Shown here: piece after piece, positions 24,493 through 34,107 of the stretch
Layout of the letters: each line of letters starts with the position of its first letter
Position numbering within the stretch: the stretch's first letter is position 1
Origin: Actinomycetota bacterium
Lineage (GTDB): Bacteria > Actinomycetota > Acidimicrobiia > Acidimicrobiales > Ilumatobacteraceae
Direction of reading: 5' to 3'
Assembly (NCBI GenBank): GCA_005790505.1
Contig: SXUP01000042.1
Span: forward strand, 108,955-172,954
Length of the DNA stretch: 64,000 nt
The notes under the pieces: generated by a model
Databases searched by the model: none
The model's input: the letters and a program-made list of their open reading frames with translations, nothing else
Told to the model about the DNA's origin: nothing
Translations under genes and position numbers: made by a program

Positions 24493-26765
24493 CGGCTAAC
24501 GAGCCGCTCACGATTTTGGTGCTCGGCAGTGGTGGTCGCGAACATGCAATGGCTTTGTGTGCCAAGCAATCACTACGTTGCGCTCGCTTGTTGGTTGCGC
24601 CCGGCAACGCCGGAATGCCAGGCGAGCGATTTAATATTTCCGCAGACGACGTTCAAGGCGTCGTTGCTCTGTGCAAAGCAGAGCATGTTGATCTTGTTTT
24701 GGTTGGTCCAGAGGCTGCGCTGGCTGCTGGCGTAGTTGATGCGCTCTTGGCTGTTGATATCAGGGCGTTTGGTCCTACCCAAAAACTTGCACAACTAGAA
24801 TCGTCCAAGGCGTTCACGCGGTTGTTGGCTGACGAACTCGGTATCCCGTCACCGCGATATGGAGCATTTGCCAAAGGTCAAGTGAATGAAGCGATGCATT
24901 GGTGGAAAACTCTCGATACGAAAGTAGTTGTCAAGCAATCTGGCTTAGCGGGTGGCAAGGGTGTCGTGGTGCCTGTCTCTGCGAAAGAGACAGAGATGGC
25001 GATTGCAGGTGCATGTGCAATCGGAGAAGTTGTCATAGAGGAGTGTCTGCGCGGACCAGAAGTGTCATTGATCGCAATGTGCGACGGAACAGATGCTGTC
25101 TTGTTGCCCATCGCCCAAGACCACAAGCGCATTGCAGAGGGTGATCTTGGTCTTAACACGGGGGGAATGGGGGCCTATGCTCCCGTCGAAACGCCTTATT
25201 CTTCTGCTGAATTATGTGCCACATTTATTCAGCCTGTACTTGATTACTTTGTCGCCCAAGGAACGCCATATAAAGGCGTCCTCTATGCAGGTCTGATGTT
25301 GACTCCCGACGGACCACGACTGCTTGAGTACAACTGTCGATTTGGTGATCCTGAAGCGCAGGTGTTGTTGTCCTTGCTAAACACGGACCTCATTGAGATT
25401 GTCCTGGCATGTGTTGCCGGAACATTGAGGGGTATTTCTGTCAAATTGAAGTCGGCAAGCGCCCTTGCCGTGGTGTTGGTGACGGCGAATTATCCATCTG
25501 ATCCGAGGCTGGGTGATGTCATTACTGGATTAGGAATTGAAGAACTGCAGACCAACGTTTTTCACGGTGGGACAGAGTGTCGTGAAGCAAATATAGTGAC
25601 GAGTTCTGGGCGGGTGGTGACGGTGGTTGGCGTTGGCGCAACTCTTGGCGTGGCGCGTGACTACGCCTACAAACGAGCAGAGAGGATCTCTTTTGCAGGC
25701 TCTTATTTTCGACGCGACATCGGATGGCGTGCACCAGCTGCATCGTTGACGTCTTATTCTTCAACTGGTGTTGACATTGATGAGGGCAACAGAGCTGTCG
25801 AATTGCTCAAAGAGAGTGTCGCTTCCACATCAACGGACAAAGTCCTGCGTGGCGTTGGCGCATTCGGTGGGGCACTCGACGTGTCGTTTCTAAAAGAATT
25901 TGACCATCCGGTTTTAGTGGCATCAACTGATGGAGTCGGAACCAAGGTCGAATTGGCTTCACGAACTGGTCGGGTGCGCGGGACTGGTCACGACATTGTT
26001 AATCACTGCATTAACGACGTCTTGGTGCAGGGGGCCAAGCCAATGTTTTTTCTCGATTATTTGGCGTCATCTCGCATCAAAGCCGAGCTAGTGGCCGAAG
26101 TAGTTGCTGGTATGTCAGCGGCATGTGCTGATTCAGGGTGTGTCCTGCTCGGCGGTGAAACTGCTGAGATGCCAGGCGTCTATGTGCCTGGTGCGTTTGA
26201 TATCGCCGGCACACTTGTCGGAGTCGTTGAACGGGATCAGTTGTTGCCACGCAACGGCATAGCACCAGGCGATGTGTTGATTGGTCTTGCATCAAGTGGG
26301 CCACACACGAACGGGTATTCATTGTTGCGAAAAATTTTTGAGTGGCTCCCGCTTGAAGTTGCACCTCCACCACTCACTCGCCCACTAATTGATGCATTGC
26401 TTGAACCACATCGCAGTTACTTGCAACTTCTCGCACCTCTCTTGACAGACACGCGACTCAAGGCCCTCGTGCACATAACTGGTGGCGGACTAATTGAGAA
26501 CATTCCACGCGTATTGCCCCGAGGAGTGAGCGCCAGGGTTGTACTGGGCTCATGGCCGACACCACCGTTGTTCGCTCTTGTTGAGCAATTGACATCACTT
26601 GGCACTGATGAGTTGTATCGAACGCTCAATATGGGGGTCGGAATGGTCTTGATAGTTGGAGCCCGGGATGCGACGACCATTCAAGAGATGATCGCCGAAG
26701 AAAGTTGGTTGATTGGGGAGTTGTGCTCAAGTGTTGGGGCCGCAGATGAAGTGATCCTGCAATGA
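24489..26765 (+). CDS. purD-purM: PurD-PurM fusion: GAR synthetase and AIR synthetase
   Basis: A 758-residue bifunctional protein. Residues 1 to about 420 are PurD: GSGGREHA, GPEAALAAGV, the ATP-grasp loop GLAGGKGVVV and LEYNCRFGDPE. From about 426 (STGVDIDEGN) to the end it is PurM: STDGVGTKVELA, INDVLVQGAKP, GGETAEMPGVY and SSGPHTNGYS. These catalyse steps 2 and 5 of purine synthesis. The two halves are joined by a short linker with no internal stop. Together with the overlapping purN downstream the order D-M-N is that of the animal trifunctional GART protein. Confidence 0.92.
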   Translation: MTANEPLTILVLGSGGREHAMALCAKQSLRCARLLVAPGNAGMPGERFNISADDVQGVVALCKAEHVDLVLVGPEAALAAGVVDALLAVDIRAFGPTQKLAQLESSKAFTRLLADELGIPSPRYGAFAKGQVNEAMHWWKTLDTKVVVKQSGLAGGKGVVVPVSAKETEMAIAGACAIGEVVIEECLRGPEVSLIAMCDGTDAVLLPIAQDHKRIAEGDLGLNTGGMGAYAPVETPYSSAELCATFIQPVLDYFVAQGTPYKGVLYAGLMLTPDGPRLLEYNCRFGDPEAQVLLSLLNTDLIEIVLACVAGTLRGISVKLKSASALAVVLVTANYPSDPRLGDVITGLGIEELQTNVFHGGTECREANIVTSSGRVVTVVGVGATLGVARDYAYKRAERISFAGSYFRRDIGWRAPAASLTSYSSTGVDIDEGNRAVELLKESVASTSTDKVLRGVGAFGGALDVSFLKEFDHPVLVASTDGVGTKVELASRTGRVRGTGHDIVNHCINDVLVQGAKPMFFLDYLASSRIKAELVAEVVAGMSAACADSGCVLLGGETAEMPGVYVPGAFDIAGTLVGVVERDQLLPRNGIAPGDVLIGLASSGPHTNGYSLLRKIFEWLPLEVAPPPLTRPLIDALLEPHRSYLQLLAPLLTDTRLKALVHITGGGLIENIPRVLPRGVSARVVLGSWPTPPLFALVEQLTSLGTDELYRTLNMGVGMVLIVGARDATTIQEMIAEESWLIGELCSSVGAADEVILQ

Positions 26766-27385
26766 TTGATCGGACACGATTATTGGTCATGGTGTCAGGT
26801 AACGGCTCAAACCTGCAGGCAATCTTGGATGCTTGTGCTGACGGATGGCTGACTGCTGATGTTGTCGGAGTAATCAGCAATAAAGCAGACATTCATGCCC
26901 TAGCCCGCGCAACAAAAGCCAATGTGGCGACGGTCGTAGTGACCCCAAAATCAGAAGAGGACCGTCGGCAATATGATCGCCGACTCGTAGACATTGCTCT
27001 CGGGTTCACGCCGGACTTCGTGATTCTTGCGGGGTTTATGAGAGTCTTGTCAATGGAGTTTCTCGCGCACTTTCCGCAACGAGTAGTCAACCTTCACCCC
27101 GCCCTACCTGGCGAACTGTTCGGAACGAGGGCAATTGAGCGGGCATTCGCTGAGTCACGCGATAACTGGCGAACCCATAGCGGAGTAACTGTACATCTTG
27201 TGCCAGACGAAGGTGTTGACACTGGTCCAGTATTGGGCAGCGCGATAGTACCAATTCATGCTGACGACACCCTTGAAACTTTTTCAGAACGCATGCATCA
27301 GCAAGAGCACGAATTGCTTGTTCAGACAATCGGAGCGTTATGCCGCCAGCAGACTTTATTGCAATCCAAGGAGATATCGCAATGA
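26762..27385 (+). CDS. purN: GAR formyltransferase PurN
   Basis: A 207-residue 10-formyl-THF-dependent formyltransferase. SGNGSNLQA (12-20) binds phosphate; the catalytic residues are N110 and H112 in NLHPALPG and D153 in DEGVDTGPV. It catalyses step 3 of purine synthesis. The ATG overlaps the purD-purM stop. Its own end overlaps the guaB start, and it contains the guaB ribosome site. Confidence 0.93.
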   Translation: MIDRTRLLVMVSGNGSNLQAILDACADGWLTADVVGVISNKADIHALARATKANVATVVVTPKSEEDRRQYDRRLVDIALGFTPDFVILAGFMRVLSMEFLAHFPQRVVNLHPALPGELFGTRAIERAFAESRDNWRTHSGVTVHLVPDEGVDTGPVLGSAIVPIHADDTLETFSERMHQQEHELLVQTIGALCRQQTLLQSKEISQ

Positions 27386-28869
27386 ATCCATTGAATCACC
27401 AACTTTTTACACCGCTTGAAGGATTGACTTTTGACGACGTCGTGCTTGTGCCAGGTTTCAGTGATACTTTGCCAGACAAAGTCAACGTGGCGACGCAGTT
27501 GGCTGGCGGTATTTCTCTGGAGCTGCCGATTGTGTCAGCAGCGATGGATAAAGTCACGGAGGCGCCAATGGCTATTGCGTTGGCTCGAGTCGGTGGACTC
27601 GGTGTTTTACATCGCAACATGACAATCGAAGAACAAGAAAGCCATGTCCAGCGCGTGAAGCGTTCACAGTCGGGGATGATTACAGATCCGGTCACTTTGC
27701 CAATCACTGCAACGTTGGCGGATGCCGAAACACTGATGAATCGGTATCACTTCTCGGGCGTCCCGATCACAGACGAAGACGGAGTCCTGCTTGGAATTTT
27801 GACAAATCGTGATGTTCGTTTTTGCGAGCCATCCGACTACACGCGACCTGTCTGTGATTTCATGACAAGTGCGCCATTGGTGACTGCAAAGGTCGGGACC
27901 TCGCTGTTTGACGCGCGCGCCATCTTGCAAAAACACCGAATTGAAAAACTTCCCCTTGTGGATGAAGCGGGACGATTGATGGGACTCATCACGGTCAAAG
28001 ACATCATGAAGAGCAAGGATTATCCAACCGCCACACGGGACTCGGCTGGTCGTCTTCGCGTCGGAGCGGCAGTCGGAGTTGGCTCAGATCTAGAACAGCG
28101 CGTCAGTGCTCTTGTGGCAGCTGGTGTTGATGTCGTGGTGGTAGATACTGCCCACGGGCATACTCAAGGGGTTTTGACCGCTGTGACTCGTATAAAAAAT
28201 GCGTGGCCCGATCTGGCGGTGATTGCTGGGAATGTAGTGACAGAAGAAGGTGTTGATGCATTGGTCGAGGTTGGAGTTGATGGAATCAAGGTGGGTGTTG
28301 GTGCTGGTTCTATTTGCACAACCCGAGTCATTGCTGGCGCAGGCATGCCTCAATTGTCGGCAGTGTGGTTTACGGCGCAACGTGCCGCGCAACATGGAAT
28401 ACCGATAATCGCAGACGGGGGTATCACCTATTCAGGCGACCTCGTAAAAGCATTTGCCGCCGGTGCACAAGTGGTGATGCTTGGAAGTTTGTTGGCAGGC
28501 ACCGATGAAGCACCAGGCGACCTTGAATTGTTTGAGGGTCGGCGCTACAAGACTTACCGTGGAATGGGTTCAATCGGGGCGATGCAGGGTCTAGGTGCTG
28601 ATCGATACGGTACGGGTCAAGGTGACACCAGTCGCCAAAAACTTGTCCCCGAAGGCATCGAAGGTCGGGTCGCCTATTCTGGTTCGCTCGGTGATGTCGT
28701 GTATCAACTAATTGGCGGTTTGCGATCTGGAATGGGATATGTTGGGGCGTCTTCATTGCCTCAACTCGCTCAAAAGGCACGTTTTATGCGAGTAACAACG
28801 GCTGGTCGGGAAGAAAGCCACCCACACGATGTAACGATCACCCATGAGGCCCCGAACTATCACCAATGA
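27382..28869 (+). CDS. guaB: IMP dehydrogenase GuaB
   Basis: A 495-residue IMPDH. The TIM barrel is interrupted by a CBS pair (about 100-208), and the catalytic cysteine is C312 in [20 protein letters not shown] at the N-terminus and [10 protein letters not shown] in the flap region are typical. It converts IMP to XMP, the first step to GMP. ATG at 27382 has AAGGAG eight bases upstream, which decides it over an in-frame ATG at 27340. It is the last gene of the purine operon; no strong terminator hairpin follows. Confidence 0.94.
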   Translation: MNPLNHQLFTPLEGLTFDDVVLVPGFSDTLPDKVNVATQLAGGISLELPIVSAAMDKVTEAPMAIALARVGGLGVLHRNMTIEEQESHVQRVKRSQSGMITDPVTLPITATLADAETLMNRYHFSGVPITDEDGVLLGILTNRDVRFCEPSDYTRPVCDFMTSAPLVTAKVGTSLFDARAILQKHRIEKLPLVDEAGRLMGLITVKDIMKSKDYPTATRDSAGRLRVGAAVGVGSDLEQRVSALVAAGVDVVVVDTAHGHTQGVLTAVTRIKNAWPDLAVIAGNVVTEEGVDALVEVGVDGIKVGVGAGSICTTRVIAGAGMPQLSAVWFTAQRAAQHGIPIIADGGITYSGDLVKAFAAGAQVVMLGSLLAGTDEAPGDLELFEGRRYKTYRGMGSIGAMQGLGADRYGTGQGDTSRQKLVPEGIEGRVAYSGSLGDVVYQLIGGLRSGMGYVGASSLPQLAQKARFMRVTTAGREESHPHDVTITHEAPNYHQ

Positions 28870-28892
28870 TGTACTTATTCGTTTGCGTTTTC

Positions 28893-28919
28893 TTGAGATG
28901 TGCTGGCATGGAGTATAAA
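28893..28919 (+). promoter_or_regulatory. Putative promoter giving a leaderless SDR transcript
   Basis: TTGAGA (28893-28898), a 15-base spacer and TATAAA (28914-28919) resemble a sigma-A promoter with a slightly short spacer. A start site about seven bases downstream would coincide with the ATG at 28926, and no ribosome site is present, so a leaderless mRNA is likely, as is common in actinobacteria. Confidence 0.45.
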
Positions 28920-28925
28920 TAGCAA

Positions 28926-29684
28926 ATGGGAAATAACAAGTTATCAGGCAAGGTAGCCATCATCAGCGGTGGTGCACGAGGTATGGGTGCGGCCGAAGCG
29001 GCTCTATTTGTAAGTGAAGGCGCAAAAGTCGTGATCACTGATGTCTTAGACGAAGACGGAAAGCTAAAAGCAAAAGAAATTTCTCCAGATGGATCCGCCT
29101 GCGTCTTCATGCATCACGATGTGACTAATAAAGATAATTGGGCGGCGATAGTCGCGGCAACTGTTGAGATTTTTGGTCATGTTGACGTGCTGGTAAACAA
29201 TGCTGGGATTTTTGAATATGGTGGAATTGTCGATACAACTCTGGAGCAGTGGAACCACACAATTTCAATAAATCAAACAGGTGTTTTTTTGGGGATGCAG
29301 GCAGTGGCAACCCATATGGCAAGCCGCAAAACAGGATCAATTGTCAACATATCGTCTGTTGCGGGTATGACTGCTAGCCCCGGGTTTATTGCTTATGGCG
29401 CTAGCAAATGGGCTGTTCGTGGCATGACAAAATCTGTCGCTAAAGAACTTGCGGCATTTGGGGTTCGAGTGAATAGCATCCATCCCGGAATTATTGACAC
29501 GGCAATGCTTCAAACTTTCGAGCAAGCCGGCGATGGAGTGCGCGATGCGGTGCGACAACGAATTCCAATGGGTCGCGAAGCAGACCCAATTGAGATTGCA
29601 CGATTGGCGTTGTATTTGGCGTGTGAGGACAGTTCTTATTCCACCGGTTCAGAGTTTGTTGCTGACGGTGGATTCATGTCTTGA
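28926..29684 (+). CDS. Short-chain dehydrogenase/reductase
   Basis: A 252-residue classical SDR. The cofactor loop is SGGARGMG (14-21), NNAG lies at 91-94, and the catalytic residues are S144, Y157 and K161 (YGASK). D39 after strand 2 suggests NAD(H) preference. Overall pattern is that of 3-alpha-hydroxysteroid or related alcohol dehydrogenases, but substrate cannot be deduced. The stop overlaps the following ATG by one base (TGATG), so the next gene is co-transcribed. Confidence 0.88.
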   Translation: MGNNKLSGKVAIISGGARGMGAAEAALFVSEGAKVVITDVLDEDGKLKAKEISPDGSACVFMHHDVTNKDNWAAIVAATVEIFGHVDVLVNNAGIFEYGGIVDTTLEQWNHTISINQTGVFLGMQAVATHMASRKTGSIVNISSVAGMTASPGFIAYGASKWAVRGMTKSVAKELAAFGVRVNSIHPGIIDTAMLQTFEQAGDGVRDAVRQRIPMGREADPIEIARLALYLACEDSSYSTGSEFVADGGFMS

Positions 29685-30532
29685 TGGAATCTTTAATCGC
29701 TCGTAAAACATGGAGAACACTTGAGCCGATTCATGGGATGATTTATTTTGTTCCAGAAGCAGAGGCAGAATATATGCATCTCGGTGTTACATTGCAACGG
29801 ACTGGATACTTTGCATCGCGCGCAGCCCCGATGGGTGCAGTAAATGCTGACGTAGTTATCAGCACTTTTTATAATTTTAATCCAGCCCTTGTGCGTGCCG
29901 CCATGGTTGGTGCATGGGAAATTGCGCCACCCTCAGAGTTCACTAAAGTTCGTTTCAGAGCAGTGGATGCGGCGCTGCGTCGCGCCTGGGGAGATGACGT
30001 TGTCTGCTCATCAGAAGTGCATGAGTTGGCTTCTCTTTTGCGACGAATCGCAGAAGTTGCCTGTGAAAAACCAGAAGGGCGACCACTATTTGCCGGTCAC
30101 TCATCGGTACCATGGCCAGATCAGCCCCACCTCGTGCTGTGGCATGCTCAAACATTGCTGCGGGAGTTTCGTGGTGACGGACACATTGCGGCGCTAACTA
30201 CAGAGGGGTTGAGCGGAATTGAGGCACTTGTTTCGCACGCTGCGTCGGGTGAGGTGCCTGCCCAAGCCCTTACATCGTCTCGAAGTTGGAGCGACGAGGA
30301 GTGGCGCAGCGCAATTGATGGCATGCGTGGTCGGGGATTAGTGACCAAAAGTGGTGATCTCGCTTTCACCCCTGCCGGAAATGAGCAACGTAAGCGCATT
30401 GAGGCCACAACAGATGCATTGGCAACGGCTCCCTATGCCGCATTTGGTGAAAAAGTGTGCGAGAAAATTCGCGAACTTGGTCGCCCGTTGAGCAAAGCAA
30501 TTCTGGAGGCAGGATTACTTCCGCTGCGCTAG
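29684..30532 (+). CDS. SCO6745-family protein
   Basis: A 282-residue protein recognised as the actinobacterial SCO6745 family by its start ARKTWRTLEPIHGMIYF and the ASRAAPMGAVNADVV segment. The C-terminal third looks like a winged helix (WSDEEWRSAIDGMRGRGLV, then LAFTPAGNEQRKRIE), similar in style to MarR-like domains. Function unknown. It is coupled to the SDR gene upstream. Its TAG stop overlaps the stop of the convergent transporter gene in a shared CTAG. Confidence 0.72.
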   Translation: MESLIARKTWRTLEPIHGMIYFVPEAEAEYMHLGVTLQRTGYFASRAAPMGAVNADVVISTFYNFNPALVRAAMVGAWEIAPPSEFTKVRFRAVDAALRRAWGDDVVCSSEVHELASLLRRIAEVACEKPEGRPLFAGHSSVPWPDQPHLVLWHAQTLLREFRGDGHIAALTTEGLSGIEALVSHAASGEVPAQALTSSRSWSDEEWRSAIDGMRGRGLVTKSGDLAFTPAGNEQRKRIEATTDALATAPYAAFGEKVCEKIRELGRPLSKAILEAGLLPLR

Positions 30533-31398
30533 TCAGAGCGAGGTGTTCGATTAGTGACATAGGCGCCAGCGAGAGCAAAGGCACATCCGACGACTGAGAG
30601 CACGGCGACGGACTCATCTAGCAGAGCCACACCAAGTCCAAGAGACACGACGGGGATGATGTAGGTGGTTACAGAAGCGCGAGTGCTGCCGACTCGGCCT
30701 GCAAGCGTTACTGCTGCCGCATAAGCAAGACCAGTTCCAAGAATCCCAAGTGCGAGCACTGCAACAAAGGAATGCCAGGCAAAAGTACTGCGCGGAACAG
30801 AAGCAATGCCGAATGGTGCGGTCACAATCAATGCAATTATTTGGGCACGCAGCACGACTGGAAGAGCACCATTTCGTTGCTGCAGCGGGACTGCAATATT
30901 TAGTGCAAATCCGTAACACACGATTGCCAACAAAACCATGCCAACCCCAACTGCGCTGGACCCACCCTTGCCAGCCGTCGGGATTGCAATACATAGGACA
31001 CCGACAAAGCCAATGCCAAGCCCAAGTAGTTGTCTTCTTGTTGGCAAATGACGAACGACGATTGAGGCAACCGTGGCGACAAATAATGGAGTCGCTCCAT
31101 TGAGCATTCCAGTCACGCTCGTTGAGACCCGCTGTTCTGCGAACGGAAACAGACTGAGGGGGATAACCATCCACAACAATGCAAGGAGAGCAATAAGAGG
31201 GTAATCAACCCGCAGGATTGGCTTGCGAGCCGCAGGTATCGCAATCAAGACTGCCCCACCGAACAGAATTCGTAGTGGGGTAATGAGGGCTGGATCAAAA
31301 GCATCAAGGGCTTCGGCAATCAAGTAGAAACTTGCACCCCAGATGATGCCTGGAATGATCAGTAGAAGCCAGTCAGACCGCTCCATGAAACTCTTCAT
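30529..31398 (-). CDS. EamA/DMT-family transporter
   Basis: A 289-residue membrane protein with about ten helices arranged as two EamA repeats (about 10-135 and 150-285). The drug/metabolite transporter family exports amino acids, nucleosides or other small metabolites; the substrate cannot be predicted. It starts inside the 3-prime end of the MFS gene (26-base overlap), so the two transporters are coupled. An internal ATG at 31386 is a possible alternative start. Confidence 0.85.
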   Translation of the reverse strand: MKSFMERSDWLLLIIPGIIWGASFYLIAEALDAFDPALITPLRILFGGAVLIAIPAARKPILRVDYPLIALLALLWMVIPLSLFPFAEQRVSTSVTGMLNGATPLFVATVASIVVRHLPTRRQLLGLGIGFVGVLCIAIPTAGKGGSSAVGVGMVLLAIVCYGFALNIAVPLQQRNGALPVVLRAQIIALIVTAPFGIASVPRSTFAWHSFVAVLALGILGTGLAYAAAVTLAGRVGSTRASVTTYIIPVVSLGLGVALLDESVAVLSVVGCAFALAGAYVTNRTPRSD

Positions 31399-32563
31399 TC
31401 ATGTCATCGGTGTCTTTGATTCGAAAACTTTTTCTGGCGAGGAGGTAACCTGCCGCTACAAGTGCCACCATTACAAACGCAGTAACTGCGTACGTTGTTC
31501 GTCGGCCAAATGTTTCATATGTAAATCCCGCTACAGATGCGGCTATTCCGCCGGCAAGAGTTTGAAGTCCACCAAGTAAACCTTGAGCACTAGCCAAACG
31601 CGCTGGTGGAGCAACGAGGCCCACTGCCATGCCAGTTCCAGTGACAGTTAGTCCGTCAATTATTCCGTGCATGATTCCGACCGACAACAACATCCACGCG
31701 ATTGGCAAGTTGCCGTACAACAACATACAGACAGACCCGAGTAAGAGACCAGTAGATGCGGCAACAAACGGACCGATGCGGTGCGTAAGTTTGCCACCGA
31801 TTGGCCCCAATACGATCAGAGGTAGTGCAAATAATGTAATCCCAAGGTTTGCCATCCATGTTGAAGATCCAAGGTCTTTCATCACCAGAGTCCACACCAC
31901 ATCAAATGTGCCGATCATGATAAAGAGTGCGAGCCCGATGACGACTGCACCTGCCAATGCCGGTACCTTAAGCAAGTCAAAAGCCAAATGCTCATCGGCG
32001 CGATCTTCTTGGGCTGTTTCCTCAATTTGCAGCGTGCAAGAGATAAGTCCTGCCGCCAGCATTGAGCAACCGACAATCACAAAAGGTGTAGCAATCCCGA
32101 ATGTGTCTGCCGTAAGTGCGGAGAGAACTGGACCCATTGCAAATCCGGCAACTTCAACTGACAACACACGCCCAAGGTTGCGCCCCATGTTTTCTCGGTC
32201 GGACAAGATTACGATGCGCCTTATCGCTGGCAGTGCCATGCCGGCTCCAAACCCCATCAACACGCGGGCTCCAAGTAAAATTTCAAAACTAGTTCCGAAG
32301 GCCATGGCAAATGCCCCAATGGCTTCAAATGAAAAACCCAGAGTGACTAGTCGCCTGGCATATCCATGGTCGGCGAGCGGAGCGATCAAAATTTGGGACA
32401 AAAATGACGTGAAAAATCCTGCAGCCACGAGCAGGCCCAGTTTTGTCTCCGAGATGCCATACCTATCACGGAAATCATCTAAAACGGTAAACATAACGCC
32501 GTAGCTCATCGCGCTCAAGCCGACACCAGCCTGCAAAATCGGAATAATCCGATGAGTTTTCAT
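31373..32563 (-). CDS. Major facilitator superfamily transporter
   Basis: A 396-residue protein with 12 predicted helices. A motif-A-like loop ADHGYARRLV occurs after helix 2 and GLLVAAGFFTSF is helix 2. It resembles drug or sugar efflux MFS proteins in general form; the substrate is unknown. The gene follows the aldo/keto reductase by six bases and overlaps the EamA gene, so the three form a minus-strand operon. Confidence 0.86.
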   Translation of the reverse strand: MKTHRIIPILQAGVGLSAMSYGVMFTVLDDFRDRYGISETKLGLLVAAGFFTSFLSQILIAPLADHGYARRLVTLGFSFEAIGAFAMAFGTSFEILLGARVLMGFGAGMALPAIRRIVILSDRENMGRNLGRVLSVEVAGFAMGPVLSALTADTFGIATPFVIVGCSMLAAGLISCTLQIEETAQEDRADEHLAFDLLKVPALAGAVVIGLALFIMIGTFDVVWTLVMKDLGSSTWMANLGITLFALPLIVLGPIGGKLTHRIGPFVAASTGLLLGSVCMLLYGNLPIAWMLLSVGIMHGIIDGLTVTGTGMAVGLVAPPARLASAQGLLGGLQTLAGGIAASVAGFTYETFGRRTTYAVTAFVMVALVAAGYLLARKSFRIKDTDDMNEEFHGAV

Positions 32564-32569
32564 AAACTT

Positions 32570-33568
32570 TTAAGGACGCGTCGCAGGTGAAACAGTTTTT
32601 GCTGGATCTCGTTCAATGAAACCATCCAAAATGGAGTCAATAGCATCCATTATTGCGGGCTCAAGGACTATTCCTGCCGCCTTGACATTGTCATCGAGTT
32701 GTTCTGGTCGAGTCGCTCCGACAATTGCTGATGCAACATTTTTATTTTGCAAAACCCACGCCACTCCAAGTTGTGCCATGGTGAGTCCAGCCTGATCGGC
32801 GATCGGTTTTATTACTTGGACCTTTGTCAAGGTTGCATCGTTGAGCCAACGTTTAATGAAATTTTTGCCACTGAGTTCGTCCGTGGCACGCGAACCATCT
32901 GGGGGCGGTTTCCCAGGAAGGTACTTGCCAGTGAGTACTCCTTGGGCAAGTGGAGACCACACAATCTGACCAAGCCCTTCTTGTTGGCAAGTCGGAACCA
33001 CCTGGTCTTCAATGACTCTCCAGAGCATCGAATACTGAGGCTGATTGGAAATGAATGGCACATGCAGTTCGCGGGCGAGTGCGGCGCCACGAGAAATCTC
33101 GTCTGCTGTCCATTCAGAAACGCCGATGTAGAGAACTTTTCCTTGCCGAACAATGTCAGAAAAAGCAAGCATTGTTTCCTCAAGGGGAGTCTCCATATCA
33201 AAACGGTGGGCCTGATAGAGATCGACGTAGTCCGTTCCGAGACGACGGAGTGAGCCGTCAATTGATTCTAAAATGTGCTTGCGCGAGAGACCTCTGTTAT
33301 TTGAACTTTTGCCCGTTGGGAAAAATACTTTGGTGCAAATCTCAACAGAACTTCGGCGTACCTCGCCAAGAGCACGACCCAGAACGCCCTCTGCCCGAGT
33401 TGCTGCATAGGCATCTGCAGTGTCAAATGTTGTAATTCCAAGATCCAGTGCACGTTGCACGCAGACTTTTGCGAGATCTTCTTCGACTTGGCTCCCGTGA
33501 GTTATCCAGTTGCCGTAACTAACAGCTGAGACTTTGAAACCACTATTACCCAGATACCGATATTCCAT
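32570..33568 (-). CDS. Aldo/keto reductase
   Basis: A 332-residue AKR of the potassium-channel beta-subunit/YghZ-like subgroup. Catalytic positions are present: D and Y in FDTADAYAATRAEGVLG, K in EICTKVFF and H in LYQAHRFD; GLSRKHI is also typical. It reduces aldehydes or ketones with NADPH. The start chosen is ATG at 33568 (MEYRYLGNSG, the usual family beginning); an ATG two codons upstream at 33574 is possible. First gene of the AKR-MFS-EamA operon. Confidence 0.88.
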   Translation of the reverse strand: MEYRYLGNSGFKVSAVSYGNWITHGSQVEEDLAKVCVQRALDLGITTFDTADAYAATRAEGVLGRALGEVRRSSVEICTKVFFPTGKSSNNRGLSRKHILESIDGSLRRLGTDYVDLYQAHRFDMETPLEETMLAFSDIVRQGKVLYIGVSEWTADEISRGAALARELHVPFISNQPQYSMLWRVIEDQVVPTCQQEGLGQIVWSPLAQGVLTGKYLPGKPPPDGSRATDELSGKNFIKRWLNDATLTKVQVIKPIADQAGLTMAQLGVAWVLQNKNVASAIVGATRPEQLDDNVKAAGIVLEPAIMDAIDSILDGFIERDPAKTVSPATRP

Positions 33569-33592
33569 ATACACACACTACGGGTGAAGCCA

Positions 33593-34069
33593 TTATTTGA
33601 AGGTGTCAGACACCGCTTGTTGTAACGCCGGCCAAGCCGCCGCAAGACCTGGATGCAATTCATATTTTTGAACATCGGTAATAAGTACCCATTGCAAATC
33701 CTCTGACTCGGCATTTGACAAGTAGGCCCCTGCATCGCTGTAGGTGTGCGCTATCACGGTGTCATATTTCCAGTCTCCGTGGTCATCAGAAAATATCGCC
33801 TTGATTTCTAGGTGATGAGGTTCAATGCCTGCTTCTTCATGGGCTTCGCGAGCGGCCGCGGCGACTGAGTCTTCATGAGAGTCGAGTGCCCCGCCTGGCA
33901 ACGCCCATGTACCTCCGCCATGAGTCCAGGGCGCTCTGAGTTGCAGCAGCACCACAGGCTCAGGCGTATCTTTGCGCACGACAAGGAGTCCCGCTGCGCC
34001 GTGGAGTCCCCAATGGCGGTTGTTGCACTGACGGCAAAATACCCAACCGTCTCCATCGCGAAATCCCAC
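33593..34069 (-). CDS. NUDIX hydrolase
   Basis: A 158-residue protein with a perfect Nudix box at 60-82: G60, E66, R74-E75, E78-E79, G81, following ALPGG. Upstream lies a short cysteine pair FCRQCNNRHWG that may bind zinc, then the GAAGLLV strand. These enzymes hydrolyse nucleoside diphosphates linked to another moiety; the substrate is open. It is divergent from the TauD-like gene with 37 bases between starts. Confidence 0.85.
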   Translation of the reverse strand: MGFRDGDGWVFCRQCNNRHWGLHGAAGLLVVRKDTPEPVVLLQLRAPWTHGGGTWALPGGALDSHEDSVAAAAREAHEEAGIEPHHLEIKAIFSDDHGDWKYDTVIAHTYSDAGAYLSNAESEDLQWVLITDVQKYELHPGLAAAWPALQQAVSDTFK

Positions 34070-34078
34070 TTCTTGATG

Positions 34079-34107
34079 TTGTCACATTTGGCAATAGTGT
34101 GCCTATA
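34079..34107 (+). promoter_or_regulatory. Putative promoter for the dioxygenase-sulfatase operon
   Basis: TTGTCA (34079-34084), 17 bases, then CCTATA (34102-34107). The predicted start point near 34114-34116 lies downstream of the first ATG (34107), which would favour the second in-frame ATG at 34122 with an almost leaderless transcript. There is no ribosome site before either codon. Confidence 0.35.

Noticed and set aside
31629..32504. Plus-strand open frame of 291 codons inside the MFS gene
   Set aside because: The product is rich in Ser, Pro and Asn with no fold signature, typical of a frame opposite a hydrophobic gene; the MFS gene is clear on the other strand.
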